NCBI GenBank assembly: GCA_032358255.1
Contig: JAULBX010011099.1
Coordinates: forward strand, 248,001 to 312,000
Reading direction: 5' to 3'
From: Heterotrichella gracilis
Taxonomy: Eukaryota; Sar; Xanthophyceae; Tribonematales; Xanthonemataceae
DNA: 64,000 nucleotides
In this document: in pieces, positions 10,189 through 17,605 of the stretch
Position numbering within the stretch: the stretch's first letter is position 1
Layout of the letters: every line of letters starts with the position of its first letter
Program-made: the position numbers and the translations under genes
The notes under the pieces: model-generated
The model's input: only the letters and a program-made list of their open reading frames with translations
Databases searched by the model: none
What the model was told of the DNA's origin: nothing

Positions 10189-10767
10189 TTACTTTTTATC
10201 GATTTCGATCAGTTTTGAAAGGACATAAGAGCCATCTATCACTAGTTGTTTATAATCATTTTGATATCTGATCACTAACTGATTGGTATTGTATTTGCTT
10301 ATTCCATAATCATACACGATTGCTTCTTTTCCTTTATTTTCAAGTGCTAAGAAGGCTTTGAGATCAGTATCACTTAATTGAAATGTTTTGATGAATTTAA
10401 AGTGCCAATACGAGCGTTCTTTGAATTTTAATCCGGCAAATTTTTTATTTGGGAAAGCGCTCATCGATGCAATAAAGTAATTTACACGATATCCGGTGTC
10501 AGATTTAATAATACTGTACTTTTCGGTAATGGAGTACTTTTGCGCGGTGCCGGTAATGGTTTGACCGGAAGCGGTAGACAATTGTTGGGTTGCTGATTCT
10601 ACATGACATTGATAAACAATAACAGAATCGTTTGTTTTTAAATGACTAAACGCACTGTTTGAACTGATTTGAACCAATTCAGTCGTTTGAGAAAATAATC
10701 CCCCACCAAAAAAAACGAAAGCCATTAAAAGTCCTTTTTTTATATGTCTGGTTTGGCTTATTGTCAT
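10189..10767 (-). CDS. Unknown exported protein
   Basis: 192 residues from ATG at 10767. An upstream in-frame start at 10818 would overlap the preceding gene and put a polar stretch before the hydrophobic segment, so the shorter form is preferred. A hydrophobic N-terminus (GLLMAFVFFGGG) ends at FSQ, a Bacteroidota-type signal cleavage. The rest is predicted to be alternating strands, with no recognised motif. It lies 25 bases after the next unknown membrane protein on the same strand and is probably cotranscribed with it. Confidence 0.65.
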   Translation of the reverse strand: MTISQTRHIKKGLLMAFVFFGGGLFSQTTELVQISSNSAFSHLKTNDSVIVYQCHVESATQQLSTASGQTITGTAQKYSITEKYSIIKSDTGYRVNYFIASMSAFPNKKFAGLKFKERSYWHFKFIKTFQLSDTDLKAFLALENKGKEAIVYDYGISKYNTNQLVIRYQNDYKQLVIDGSYVLSKLIEIDKK

Positions 10768-10792
10768 ATTCTGTTTTTTGATACCTGTTTGT

Positions 10793-11407
10793 TTAAGGAT
10801 AATACTGATTAAAGGCAAAGTAAAAACTATAGCCTAATACCAGCCCAATTGTACCGCCTAGCAATGACTTTGTTTTTCTTTTTTGTCGTGCCACCCGTTC
10901 ATATCCTAAAATATAGGCATCACTTTCAATGTATTTCATATTACTGATGGTGTTATGCCGGATGCGCACTTTTGTAATTCCGCTAAATGCCATAAACCCA
11001 TAAGGGGCAATGGGGGCAATATATGATCCGCTCATGCCTGCTAATAAACCAATAATTCCGGCACTTACCAAAGCTCCTCTCGCTTTAAATCCCTTGCGGG
11101 CATCGGCCTCCCCTTTCGTAAAAAACCACATTTCTTCGCGGGTGAATTCGTTATAAATTGACGGGTCCTGAACATAATAATACCTTTTAAATCCATTGGC
11201 AAACTTCACCATGTACAATTGATTTGTTTCGTAGTGAATTTTTTGAGTGTGCTTTTTGGGATTCATAATAGTAACCGTATAAAAGGTTGTGTCTATTACT
11301 TTTTTTGCAATAATGAGCCCGTTCATTAAGAATATCGTGTCTTGGGCCTTTGTTTGTGAAAAGGAGAAGTATGAAGAAAAAATAAAGAAAAAAAGGATCA
11401 ACCGCAT
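10793..11407 (-). CDS. Unknown membrane-associated protein
   Basis: 204 residues from ATG at 11407 (MRLILFFF), which begins a signal peptide ending near SFSQ. Methionines upstream are less fitting. A soluble beta-rich part of about 80 residues (YYYVQDPSIYNEFT) is followed by two Gly/Ala-rich hydrophobic segments, GALVSAGIIGLLAGMSG and LLGGTIGLVLGYSFYF, separated by a basic stretch RQKRKTK. Similar small 'DIFLMNGLII' proteins occur widely in Bacteroidota without known function. I do not recognise a function. Confidence 0.65.
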   Translation of the reverse strand: MRLILFFFIFSSYFSFSQTKAQDTIFLMNGLIIAKKVIDTTFYTVTIMNPKKHTQKIHYETNQLYMVKFANGFKRYYYVQDPSIYNEFTREEMWFFTKGEADARKGFKARGALVSAGIIGLLAGMSGSYIAPIAPYGFMAFSGITKVRIRHNTISNMKYIESDAYILGYERVARQKRKTKSLLGGTIGLVLGYSFYFAFNQYYP

Positions 11408-11452
11408 TTGAAGCATAAACAAATATAGTTTTTTAGGTCGAAGAAATTTGTC

Positions 11453-12595
11453 TTAATACGTGATGGCCTGTTCCTCAATACCGGCAGGGATTTCCCGGAA
11501 ACCATATTGTTGATTTCTTAACTGTGGCTCAAATCCGGCTTCTCTGATAGAATCTTGAATGGTTTTATACGTAAATCGGTGAGGTGCACCGGCGGCACTG
11601 ACCACATTCTCTTCGATCATGATACTTCCAAAGTCATTCGCTCCGGCATGCAGACATATTTGTGCGGTAGCTTTTCCAACAGTTAACCAGCTGGCCTGTA
11701 TGTTTTCAATATTCGGCAGCATGATCCGGCTAAGAGCCAGCATGCGTATATACTCGTCTGAACTCACATTATTTTTTACGCCTTTTACACGATTCAGCAA
11801 GGTCCCGTCATCCATAAAAGGCCAGGGAATAAATGCCAGAAATCCTTTTGCCACTTTCGGTTTTTGTTCCTGCACGTCGCGTATCCACACTAAATGTTCA
11901 AAACGTTCATACAAAGTTTCAACATGACCAAACATCATGGTAGCACTGGTAGTAATGTTTAATTGATGAGCCGCTTTCATCACCTCAAGCCATTCTCTTC
12001 CGGTACATTTTCCTTTGCTGATCAAACGCCTTACGCGATCATTTAATATTTCCGCTCCAGCGCCCGGTAAACTGTCTAAGCCCGCATCTACTAGGGCTTT
12101 TAAAACTTCTGTGTGCGTGCTTTTCTCCAGTTTGGTAATATGCGCTATTTCGGGTGGACCGAGCGAATGCAACTTAATTTGAGGAAACAGTTTTTTTATC
12201 TCCTTAAAAAGATTCACATAAAATGACAGGCCAAGGTCAGGATGATGTCCGCCTTGAAGTAATAACTGATCGCCACCGTATTTAATGGTTTCTTCAATTT
12301 TTACTTTATAGGTTTCTATATCGGTGATGTAAGCCTCTTTGTGGCCGGGAATGCGGTAAAAATTACAAAACTTGCAATTGGCAATACACACATTGGTGGT
12401 ATTTAAATTCCGATCGATTTGCCAGGTAACTTTGTTTGAATTTTTTTTATGAATTTTACGGAGCTCATTGGCAACAAACATCAAATCAGCGCTTGGAGCA
12501 TTTTCAAATAAAAAAAGTCCTTCCTCGATACTCAAATAATTTTGAGGATTACCAATAGAATTTAAGGCGCGGTTTAAAAGAGTATCTACATTCAT
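11453..12595 (-). CDS. mqnC: Cyclic dehypoxanthinyl futalosine synthase MqnC
   Basis: A radical SAM enzyme of the futalosine route to menaquinone. The 4Fe-4S motif CIANCKFC (C70, C74, C77) matches MqnC/CofH, and LLQGGHHPDLG (112-122), AFIPWPF and the long IEENVVSAAG segment fit MqnC better than MqnE. Length is 380 residues, normal for the family. The reaction closes dehypoxanthinyl futalosine into its spiro cyclic form. No other mqn gene is nearby. Its presence means this organism makes menaquinone by the alternative pathway, found in some Bacteroidota lineages but not in typical Flavobacteriaceae. Confidence 0.92.
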   Translation of the reverse strand: MNVDTLLNRALNSIGNPQNYLSIEEGLFLFENAPSADLMFVANELRKIHKKNSNKVTWQIDRNLNTTNVCIANCKFCNFYRIPGHKEAYITDIETYKVKIEETIKYGGDQLLLQGGHHPDLGLSFYVNLFKEIKKLFPQIKLHSLGPPEIAHITKLEKSTHTEVLKALVDAGLDSLPGAGAEILNDRVRRLISKGKCTGREWLEVMKAAHQLNITTSATMMFGHVETLYERFEHLVWIRDVQEQKPKVAKGFLAFIPWPFMDDGTLLNRVKGVKNNVSSDEYIRMLALSRIMLPNIENIQASWLTVGKATAQICLHAGANDFGSIMIEENVVSAAGAPHRFTYKTIQDSIREAGFEPQLRNQQYGFREIPAGIEEQAITY

Positions 12596-12674
12596 AATTT
12601 CTTACAGGGTAACAAATTTACCAATTCATTTGTTCGATAAAATAAAAATTACCATTTAATGACTTATACTCCGT

Positions 12675-13037
12675 TTACAAGCCGTAAATGGTTTTTATCT
12701 TTTTGGGCAATGACTCTTTCACTAGTTCATACGAATGGCTTATCCATTCAAAGATCAATTTCTTTGAAACAGAATTATCACAAATAACGGTGTTCCAATG
12801 GGTCTTATTCATATGGTATCCGGGCAAGACACTCGAAAAACGTTCTCTTAATTCAATAGCCTTGTCGGGTTGACATTTCACGTTAAACTGAAGTGGGTTA
12901 GAATTGAGTCCCATTAATAAAAAGATCTTTCCTCCAACTTTAAAAACCAAGGTTTCATTGTCGAAAGGAAAACTTTCCTCAACTCCTTTTTTGTCTAGGC
13001 AAAACGCTCTTATTTCTTCAGCATTAATTAATAACAA
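12675..13037 (-). CDS. MmcQ/YjbR-family protein
   Basis: About 120 residues of the YjbR 'double-wing' DNA-binding-like fold. Hallmarks are the opening AEEIRAFCLDKKGVEESFPF, the strand ETLVFKVGGKIFLL, a central NVKCQPDKAIELRE and the C-terminal helix that follows HWNTV. The frame has no early ATG. A TTG at 13065-13067 is part of a promoter -7 box (see 13065-13096), so the next TTG at 13037 is the better start. Family members are small cytosolic proteins with poorly known function. Divergent from exbB. Confidence 0.78.
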   Translation of the reverse strand: MLLINAEEIRAFCLDKKGVEESFPFDNETLVFKVGGKIFLLMGLNSNPLQFNVKCQPDKAIELRERFSSVLPGYHMNKTHWNTVICDNSVSKKLIFEWISHSYELVKESLPKKIKTIYGL

Positions 13038-13064
13038 TTTCTTAATATTTCCTCCAAATATGCT

Positions 13065-13096
13065 CAAAATTACGCCAGTTGTAAAACAGCCGGCAA
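13065..13096 (-). promoter_or_regulatory. Promoter of the yjbR-like gene
   Basis: On the minus strand a TTG (13094-13096) is followed after 21 bases by TAATTTTG (13065-13072). This matches the Bacteroidota -33/-7 consensus TTG-N17-23-TAnnTTTG in both elements and spacing. The -7 box overlaps an otherwise possible TTG start codon, which decides for the downstream start. Confidence 0.6.
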
Positions 13097-13161
13097 TTCT
13101 TCTTCAAAAAAAGGAAATATTTGCAGCCAAATAGCGTTAAATCAGTAAAAATCGACAGGAT

Positions 13162-13194
13162 TTGGGTTTTTTTCAAAACATTTTACTAAGTTTG
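13162..13194 (+). promoter_or_regulatory. Promoter of the exbB-exbD-exbD-tonB operon
   Basis: TTG at 13162-13164, a 22-base spacer and TAAGTTTG at 13187-13194 fit the Bacteroidota primary-sigma consensus. The exbB ATG at 13240 follows 45 bases after the -7 box. Because the promoter lies downstream of a possible in-frame start at 13162, that longer start is ruled out. Confidence 0.65.
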
Positions 13195-13239
13195 CCGTTC
13201 TTAAATTTCAACAACATAACTAACAAAAATAAAACAAAC

Positions 13240-14043
13240 ATGAGCACAAAAAAAACATCGGGAGGTTTCCCATTAATTGTTTCGGCCTTAGCCATTGTCA
13301 TTTGCATTGGAATCGGAGTTTTTATCTTCAATTTTATTTTGGGCGCAGGCTCTAATTTTGAAGGTGGTAGTCACGAATCGCACAAGCCAATTAACATTCT
13401 TGGAACCATGTACATGGGAGGTTTTATCGTGCCTATCTTAATTGGTTTCTTATTAACTGTAATTACCTTCGCTATCGAGCGTTTTATTACCATTTTAAAG
13501 GCTAGCGGAAGAGGAAATACAGATAAATTTGTATCAAAAATTCAATCCTTGATCTCTAATCACGATTTTGAAGGAGCAATTGCTGAATGCGATAAACAAA
13601 AAGGTTCATTAGCCAACGTGGTTCACGAAGGTATTTTAAAGTATCAATTTGTTCAAAACGATTCTACAATGGACAAAGAAGCAAAAGTGGCTGCTATTCA
13701 AAAAAGTTTAGAAGAAGCAACTGCATTAGAACTTCCTATGTTATCTAAAAACATGGTAGTTATTTCAACCATGGCTTCCATTGGAACCTTAGCCGGATTA
13801 ATTGGTACGGTTGTGGGTATGATCCGTGCCTTTGCTGCCTTATCAGCTGCAGGTGCTCCTGATACTTCCGCTTTAGCAACCGGTATCTCTGAAGCTCTTG
13901 TGAATACATTAGTGGGGATCTTAACTTCTGCTTTTGCGATTATTTTCTATAATTATTTCAGTAACCGTATCGACCAGATCACTTACGCTATGGACGAAGC
14001 AGGTTTCTCAATCATTAAGGAATTTCAAACTTCCGGTAAATAA
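13240..14043 (+). CDS. exbB: ExbB/TolQ/MotA-family proton channel subunit
   Basis: An inner-membrane component of the TonB energising motor, 267 residues from ATG at 13240 (MSTKKTSGG). The promoter at 13162-13194 excludes the longer frame. Three hydrophobic segments are visible: one near residues 10-30, one around GGFIVPILIGFLLTVITF, and a long pair formed by TMASIGTLAGLIGTVVGMIRAF and LVNTLVGILTSAFAIIFY. The LAGLIGTVVGMI stretch is the ExbB/TolQ/MotA signature. It uses the proton gradient together with ExbD to power TonB. First gene of a four-gene operon. Confidence 0.92.
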   Translation: MSTKKTSGGFPLIVSALAIVICIGIGVFIFNFILGAGSNFEGGSHESHKPINILGTMYMGGFIVPILIGFLLTVITFAIERFITILKASGRGNTDKFVSKIQSLISNHDFEGAIAECDKQKGSLANVVHEGILKYQFVQNDSTMDKEAKVAAIQKSLEEATALELPMLSKNMVVISTMASIGTLAGLIGTVVGMIRAFAALSAAGAPDTSALATGISEALVNTLVGILTSAFAIIFYNYFSNRIDQITYAMDEAGFSIIKEFQTSGK

Positions 14044-14111
14044 TTTTGTGTAAACAAAATTTATTTATGGAATAATTAATAAGTATTCATCTCAATTAAA
14101 AAGAATTAGAA

Positions 14112-14795
14112 ATGTCAAAAAAACCATCCAAAGGAGGAGCCCCGGCGTTAGATATGACGCCCATGGTGGATTTAGCTTTCCTGCTGGTAACATTTTTTAT
14201 GCTGACAGCTTCTTTTCGTATGGCCGAGCCGGTGACGGTTGATCCACCTTCATCCATAGGATCTGTTGACTTACCGGATAATCACATTTTGGTAACAATA
14301 GACGATAAGGGAAGAGCTTTTTTCGGGATCAGTAACACCACTGCAAAAATGGAGGCTTTAGAAGAGATGGCCGCAAAATACAAAATAGCCTTTACGAAAG
14401 AACAAAAAATAAAGTTCACCGGATTGCCTAGTTTTGGGGTAGATATCAAAGACCTTCCGGCATACATTGATGCGAAAGAAGATGCGCGTAAAAATTTTCA
14501 ACCGCAAAAAGGGGTGCCTATAGACACTATTACACCAAACAACCAATTAAAAGATTGGATTGCCATTGGAGGTAAAAAAGCGGTAGAAACGTATAACGCA
14601 GCTAAAAAAGCAGCCGAAGAAAAAAATCAGGAATTTAAAGCAGAGAAGCCGCGTTATGCAATTAAGTGTGACGCCTCTACAAAATATATTTACGTAAAAG
14701 ATGTGGTTAAATCATTTACTGATCTTAAGATCTATCAGTTTAATTTAATTACGTCTTTAGAAGGTGGTGGTACAGTTATCAATCCAACCAAATAA
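14112..14795 (+). CDS. exbD: ExbD/TolR-family biopolymer transport protein (first copy)
   Basis: A 227-residue inner-membrane protein with one N-terminal transmembrane helix and a periplasmic domain. DMTPMVDLAFLLVTFFML (residues 14-31) contains the conserved membrane Asp (D20) that carries protons in ExbD/TolR. The periplasmic part is longer than in E. coli ExbD (about 140 residues), as is common in Bacteroidota. Follows exbB by 68 bases and precedes a second exbD by 12. Confidence 0.92.
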   Translation: MSKKPSKGGAPALDMTPMVDLAFLLVTFFMLTASFRMAEPVTVDPPSSIGSVDLPDNHILVTIDDKGRAFFGISNTTAKMEALEEMAAKYKIAFTKEQKIKFTGLPSFGVDIKDLPAYIDAKEDARKNFQPQKGVPIDTITPNNQLKDWIAIGGKKAVETYNAAKKAAEEKNQEFKAEKPRYAIKCDASTKYIYVKDVVKSFTDLKIYQFNLITSLEGGGTVINPTK

Positions 14796-14807
14796 AAAAA
14801 ATTAACA

Positions 14808-15446
14808 ATGGCAGAGATACAAGACGGCGGTGGCGGTGGCCACAAAGGCGGTAAAAAAAGAGCCAAAAAGCAGTCCACGCGAGTGGACATGACTCCTATG
14901 GTTGACTTAGCGTTTTTGTTATTAACGTTCTTCGTTTTAACAGCAACCTTCAGCAAACCAAAATCCATGGAGTTAACTTTTCCTGCGCCTCCTCCAATAG
15001 ATGTAAAGCCGGATGAAATAAAAAACGGGATTACTTTTCTCTTAAGTAAAGATGATCGCATTTTTTATTATGAAGGTCAATTTCGTGCAGCTGATGATGC
15101 AACGGGTAAAAAAACTGAATTAGCAGAATTAAATTATTCTCAAGGCAGCTTACATAAATATTTGCTTGATAAAAATAAAGTAATGCATGATCAGATTAAG
15201 GCTTTGGACGAAAAACACAAAAACAAACAATTACCCGATTCGACATATAAACGCTTAGTTAAAGAAAGGAAGGCGGATAAATTGTCTTACACTTATTTAA
15301 TTAAAACCGACGATAAAGCGACTTATAAAAACGTGATTGACATTATTGATGAACTCAATATTAATGTGGTTGGTAAGTATGTAATGGTGGATATGTTGAA
15401 GTCAGAACTGGATTTAATTAACGAAAAAGTTGGCACTACCAACTAA
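14808..15446 (+). CDS. exbD: ExbD/TolR-family biopolymer transport protein (second copy)
   Basis: 212 residues. A Gly/Lys-rich cytosolic N-terminus (residues 1-26) leads into DMTPMVDLAFLLLTFFVL with the conserved Asp D33. The periplasmic domain is charged and Lys-rich. The two exbD copies share the transmembrane helix but little of the periplasmic part, so the motor may contain an ExbD heterodimer, as proposed for other Bacteroidota. tonB begins 12 bases downstream behind an unusually strong Shine-Dalgarno sequence. Confidence 0.92.
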   Translation: MAEIQDGGGGGHKGGKKRAKKQSTRVDMTPMVDLAFLLLTFFVLTATFSKPKSMELTFPAPPPIDVKPDEIKNGITFLLSKDDRIFYYEGQFRAADDATGKKTELAELNYSQGSLHKYLLDKNKVMHDQIKALDEKHKNKQLPDSTYKRLVKERKADKLSYTYLIKTDDKATYKNVIDIIDELNINVVGKYVMVDMLKSELDLINEKVGTTN

Positions 15447-15453
15447 AGGAGGT
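15446..15453 (+). promoter_or_regulatory. Strong Shine-Dalgarno sequence of tonB
   Basis: AAAGGAGG just before the tonB ATG (15459) is a near-ideal anti-16S match. Such sites are rare in Bacteroidota genes, including the others in this window, and it supports this start. Confidence 0.6.
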
Positions 15454-15458
15454 ATTAT

Positions 15459-16247
15459 ATGCTAAAGGACTGGAATAATGTAAGCTTAGACGAACGCAAC
15501 GACATCGTTTTTGCAGGTCGCAATCAAAGCTATGGTGCTTATGAACTAAGATCAAACTACAACAAAAGAGTAACCTATATTATTGGAGGTGTTTTGTTAT
15601 TTTCGATTGCGCTTTTAGGCGTAAAGAAATTAGTGGACAGACCAAAAACCGAAGAAGTGCAGGAAGTATTGAAAGTTGAACAAATTGACTTGACTCCTCC
15701 GCCACCGGTTGAAGAAACCCCACCACCACCGCCACCACCACCACCACCCCCAATGGCTGAAATGGTAAAATTTACGCCTCCTGTGATCAAAGATGATGCT
15801 GTTGAAGAAGAGCCTCAAAAATTACAAGAAGATGTAAAAGAAACGACTGTTGGAACAAAGGATCAGGAGGGAGAAGAGATTTTAGCTCCTCCGGGTGACT
15901 CTGGTCCGGGCGAACCGGCCGCACCGGAAATTTTTACCATTGTGGAAGAGAACGCTGAATTTCCAGGTGGTATCCCTGCCATGATGAAGTACATTCAACA
16001 AAATGTGCAGTACCCTGCTATGGCGCGAGAAGCCGGGATTAGCGGTAAATGTTTCCTAAAGTTTGTGGTAAATGAAACCGGCGACATTAGTAATGTGGAG
16101 ATCCTTAAAGGAGTTCCAGGTTGTCCGGAATGTGATAAAGAAGCTATACGTGTAGTAAAATCAATGCCTAAATGGAAGCCGGCAAAAATGACCGGACGCG
16201 CCGTGAAGTGTTATTTTAACTTGCCCTTCAGTTTTAAAATACAATAA
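15459..16247 (+). CDS. tonB: Energy transducer TonB
   Basis: A 262-residue TonB. The N-terminus carries the Bacteroidota signature RNQSYGAYELRSNYNKR (21-37), then a transmembrane helix (about 38-54). A proline-rich periplasmic spacer (79-98) holds a run of ten consecutive prolines. The C-terminal domain (about 175-262) has the TonB pattern YPAMAREAGISGKCFLKFVV and ends in SFKIQ. It couples ExbB/ExbD proton flow to outer-membrane receptors such as SusC-type transporters. Last gene of the exb operon; a hairpin terminator follows at 16258. Confidence 0.93.
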   Translation: MLKDWNNVSLDERNDIVFAGRNQSYGAYELRSNYNKRVTYIIGGVLLFSIALLGVKKLVDRPKTEEVQEVLKVEQIDLTPPPPVEETPPPPPPPPPPPMAEMVKFTPPVIKDDAVEEEPQKLQEDVKETTVGTKDQEGEEILAPPGDSGPGEPAAPEIFTIVEENAEFPGGIPAMMKYIQQNVQYPAMAREAGISGKCFLKFVVNETGDISNVEILKGVPGCPECDKEAIRVVKSMPKWKPAKMTGRAVKCYFNLPFSFKIQ

Positions 16248-16257
16248 ACTTAAAAGC

Positions 16258-16296
16258 GCTAAAAAGCCACTCCCTTATGGTGTGGCTTTTTTTAGC
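16258..16296 (+). terminator. Intrinsic terminator of the exb-tonB operon
   Basis: AAAAGCCAC (16262-16270) pairs with GTGGCTTTT (16282-16290) across an 11-base loop and is followed by more T. Flanking GCTAAA/TTTAGC can extend the stem. It lies 11 bases after the tonB stop. Confidence 0.8.
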
Positions 16297-16317
16297 ACTT
16301 AACCCTATTAATTGACT

Positions 16318-16527
16318 ATGAAATTAGGTTTAAACTCTATCTCTGTTTGGTTCTCATTGTTAATGATTATTCTGATTATCACAGGTGCATTTGCCTTTGC
16401 CTTTACCGATTTTATGGACGATCGTTTATTTGGTACTAAACGTATTTTTTTTGTGTGTCTTCTTTTTTTATATGCGATCTATCGTGTATTTAGATTGTAT
16501 CAACTTAATAAATCCAATCAAGATTAA
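16318..16527 (+). CDS. Small two-helix membrane protein
   Basis: 69 residues from ATG at 16318; a TTG six bases upstream is possible. Two hydrophobic segments (FSLLMIILIITGAFAFAF and IFFVCLLFLYAIYRVF) are joined by a short polar loop DFMDDRLFGTKR. The C-terminus QLNKSNQD is polar. It sits between the tonB terminator and the PstS-like lipoprotein gene, only 7 bases from the latter, and probably shares its transcript. Function unknown. Confidence 0.7.
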   Translation: MKLGLNSISVWFSLLMIILIITGAFAFAFTDFMDDRLFGTKRIFFVCLLFLYAIYRVFRLYQLNKSNQD

Positions 16528-16534
16528 GTACAAG

Positions 16535-17470
16535 ATGTTTAGAAACGCTTCTTTATTTTTTTTGATCGTTTCTCTTATGATCGGCTTGTCTTCTTGTTCC
16601 GATTACTTTAAAAATGATTATGCCGACAACTCACCAACATCCGGAAAGCTAAAAGTGTATTACGATGAGGGCATGAAGTCACACCTCAAAAATCAAGTTT
16701 ACACCTTTGAAGCTTTATACCCCAATGCTAAAGTTGAACTGATTGAATCAACTGAAAATTCTGCCGTTCAGGCCTTATACAATGATAGTTGCGAAGCCAT
16801 TGTCATATCACGTTTATTGAACAAAACCGAAAAAAAAGCATTTGAATCAAAAGGCTACACTCCCAATTATTCGGCTGTTGCTAAAAGCGGCGTATTATTA
16901 ATTACAAATGCGCAAACGCCCATTACAAAAATAAGCTATGAAGAAGTGATTCAGTTACTTTCGCAAAACGCTGCAATTAAAGATTCGGCAGGAAATGAAC
17001 TCAAACTAAACGTACTGTTTGATAAGAATAACTCTTCTGTTATTCACTATATGTTAGACTCCGTCATTAAGTCTCAAAAACTCTCCTCTAATTGCAGCAT
17101 CCTTCATTCTAGCCTTGAGAGCATCAATTACGTGGCAAATAATATGAATACCATTGCCTTCATTGATTTTGCCTGGTTGAGTGATAAGGACGATTCTTTG
17201 TTCAAAGCCAATCAACAAAAACTAAGATTTTTACCTGTTAGTAAACCAAATTCTACGCAGTTTGAATATCCCCATCAAAGTAGTTTTAAATTAGGCACCT
17301 ATGCTTTTACACGAACAGTATACGTTTATCGCAAAACAGGTGATTTTTCGCTGGCAAAAGGATTTGAGAGTTTTGTGGCCGGTCCAAAAGGTCAGTTAAC
17401 CTTTTTAAAACAAGGCCTTCTTCCAAACCGCCAGTCGGAAAGGGCGCTTGAAATTAAACTTGAAAATTAA
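16535..17470 (+). CDS. PstS-like phosphate-binding lipoprotein
   Basis: 311 residues from ATG at 16535. A lipobox LSSC places the lipidated Cys at residue 21. The mature part fits the PBP-like PstS fold: GKLKVYYDEGM as first strand, SAVQALYNDSCEAIVISRLLN, and later YAFTRTVYVYRKTGDFSLAKGFESFV. A longer in-frame start 150 bases upstream overlaps the small membrane gene and was rejected. PstS-like genes directly after exb-tonB recur in Bacteroidota. No pstCAB transporter genes are present, so it may serve the TonB system rather than a phosphate ABC transporter. Confidence 0.78.
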   Translation: MFRNASLFFLIVSLMIGLSSCSDYFKNDYADNSPTSGKLKVYYDEGMKSHLKNQVYTFEALYPNAKVELIESTENSAVQALYNDSCEAIVISRLLNKTEKKAFESKGYTPNYSAVAKSGVLLITNAQTPITKISYEEVIQLLSQNAAIKDSAGNELKLNVLFDKNNSSVIHYMLDSVIKSQKLSSNCSILHSSLESINYVANNMNTIAFIDFAWLSDKDDSLFKANQQKLRFLPVSKPNSTQFEYPHQSSFKLGTYAFTRTVYVYRKTGDFSLAKGFESFVAGPKGQLTFLKQGLLPNRQSERALEIKLEN

Positions 17471-17605
17471 ATTGATAAAATTCCTTAAAATAAGCGCTCT
17501 TAAATTGTTTGGCATAGGCCTTGCAAGTACATTATTGTTATTTTTAACCTTTAATTAAGCCTTTGACTGAAAGAAAAATAAGCCAAGACTTAGAAAAATA
17601 TGATT

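Noticed and set aside
13162-13239. Longer exbB start
   Set aside because: The promoter -7 box lies downstream of it.
15575-15818. Antisense glycine- and tryptophan-rich frames opposite tonB
   Set aside because: They are shadows of the proline codon run in tonB.
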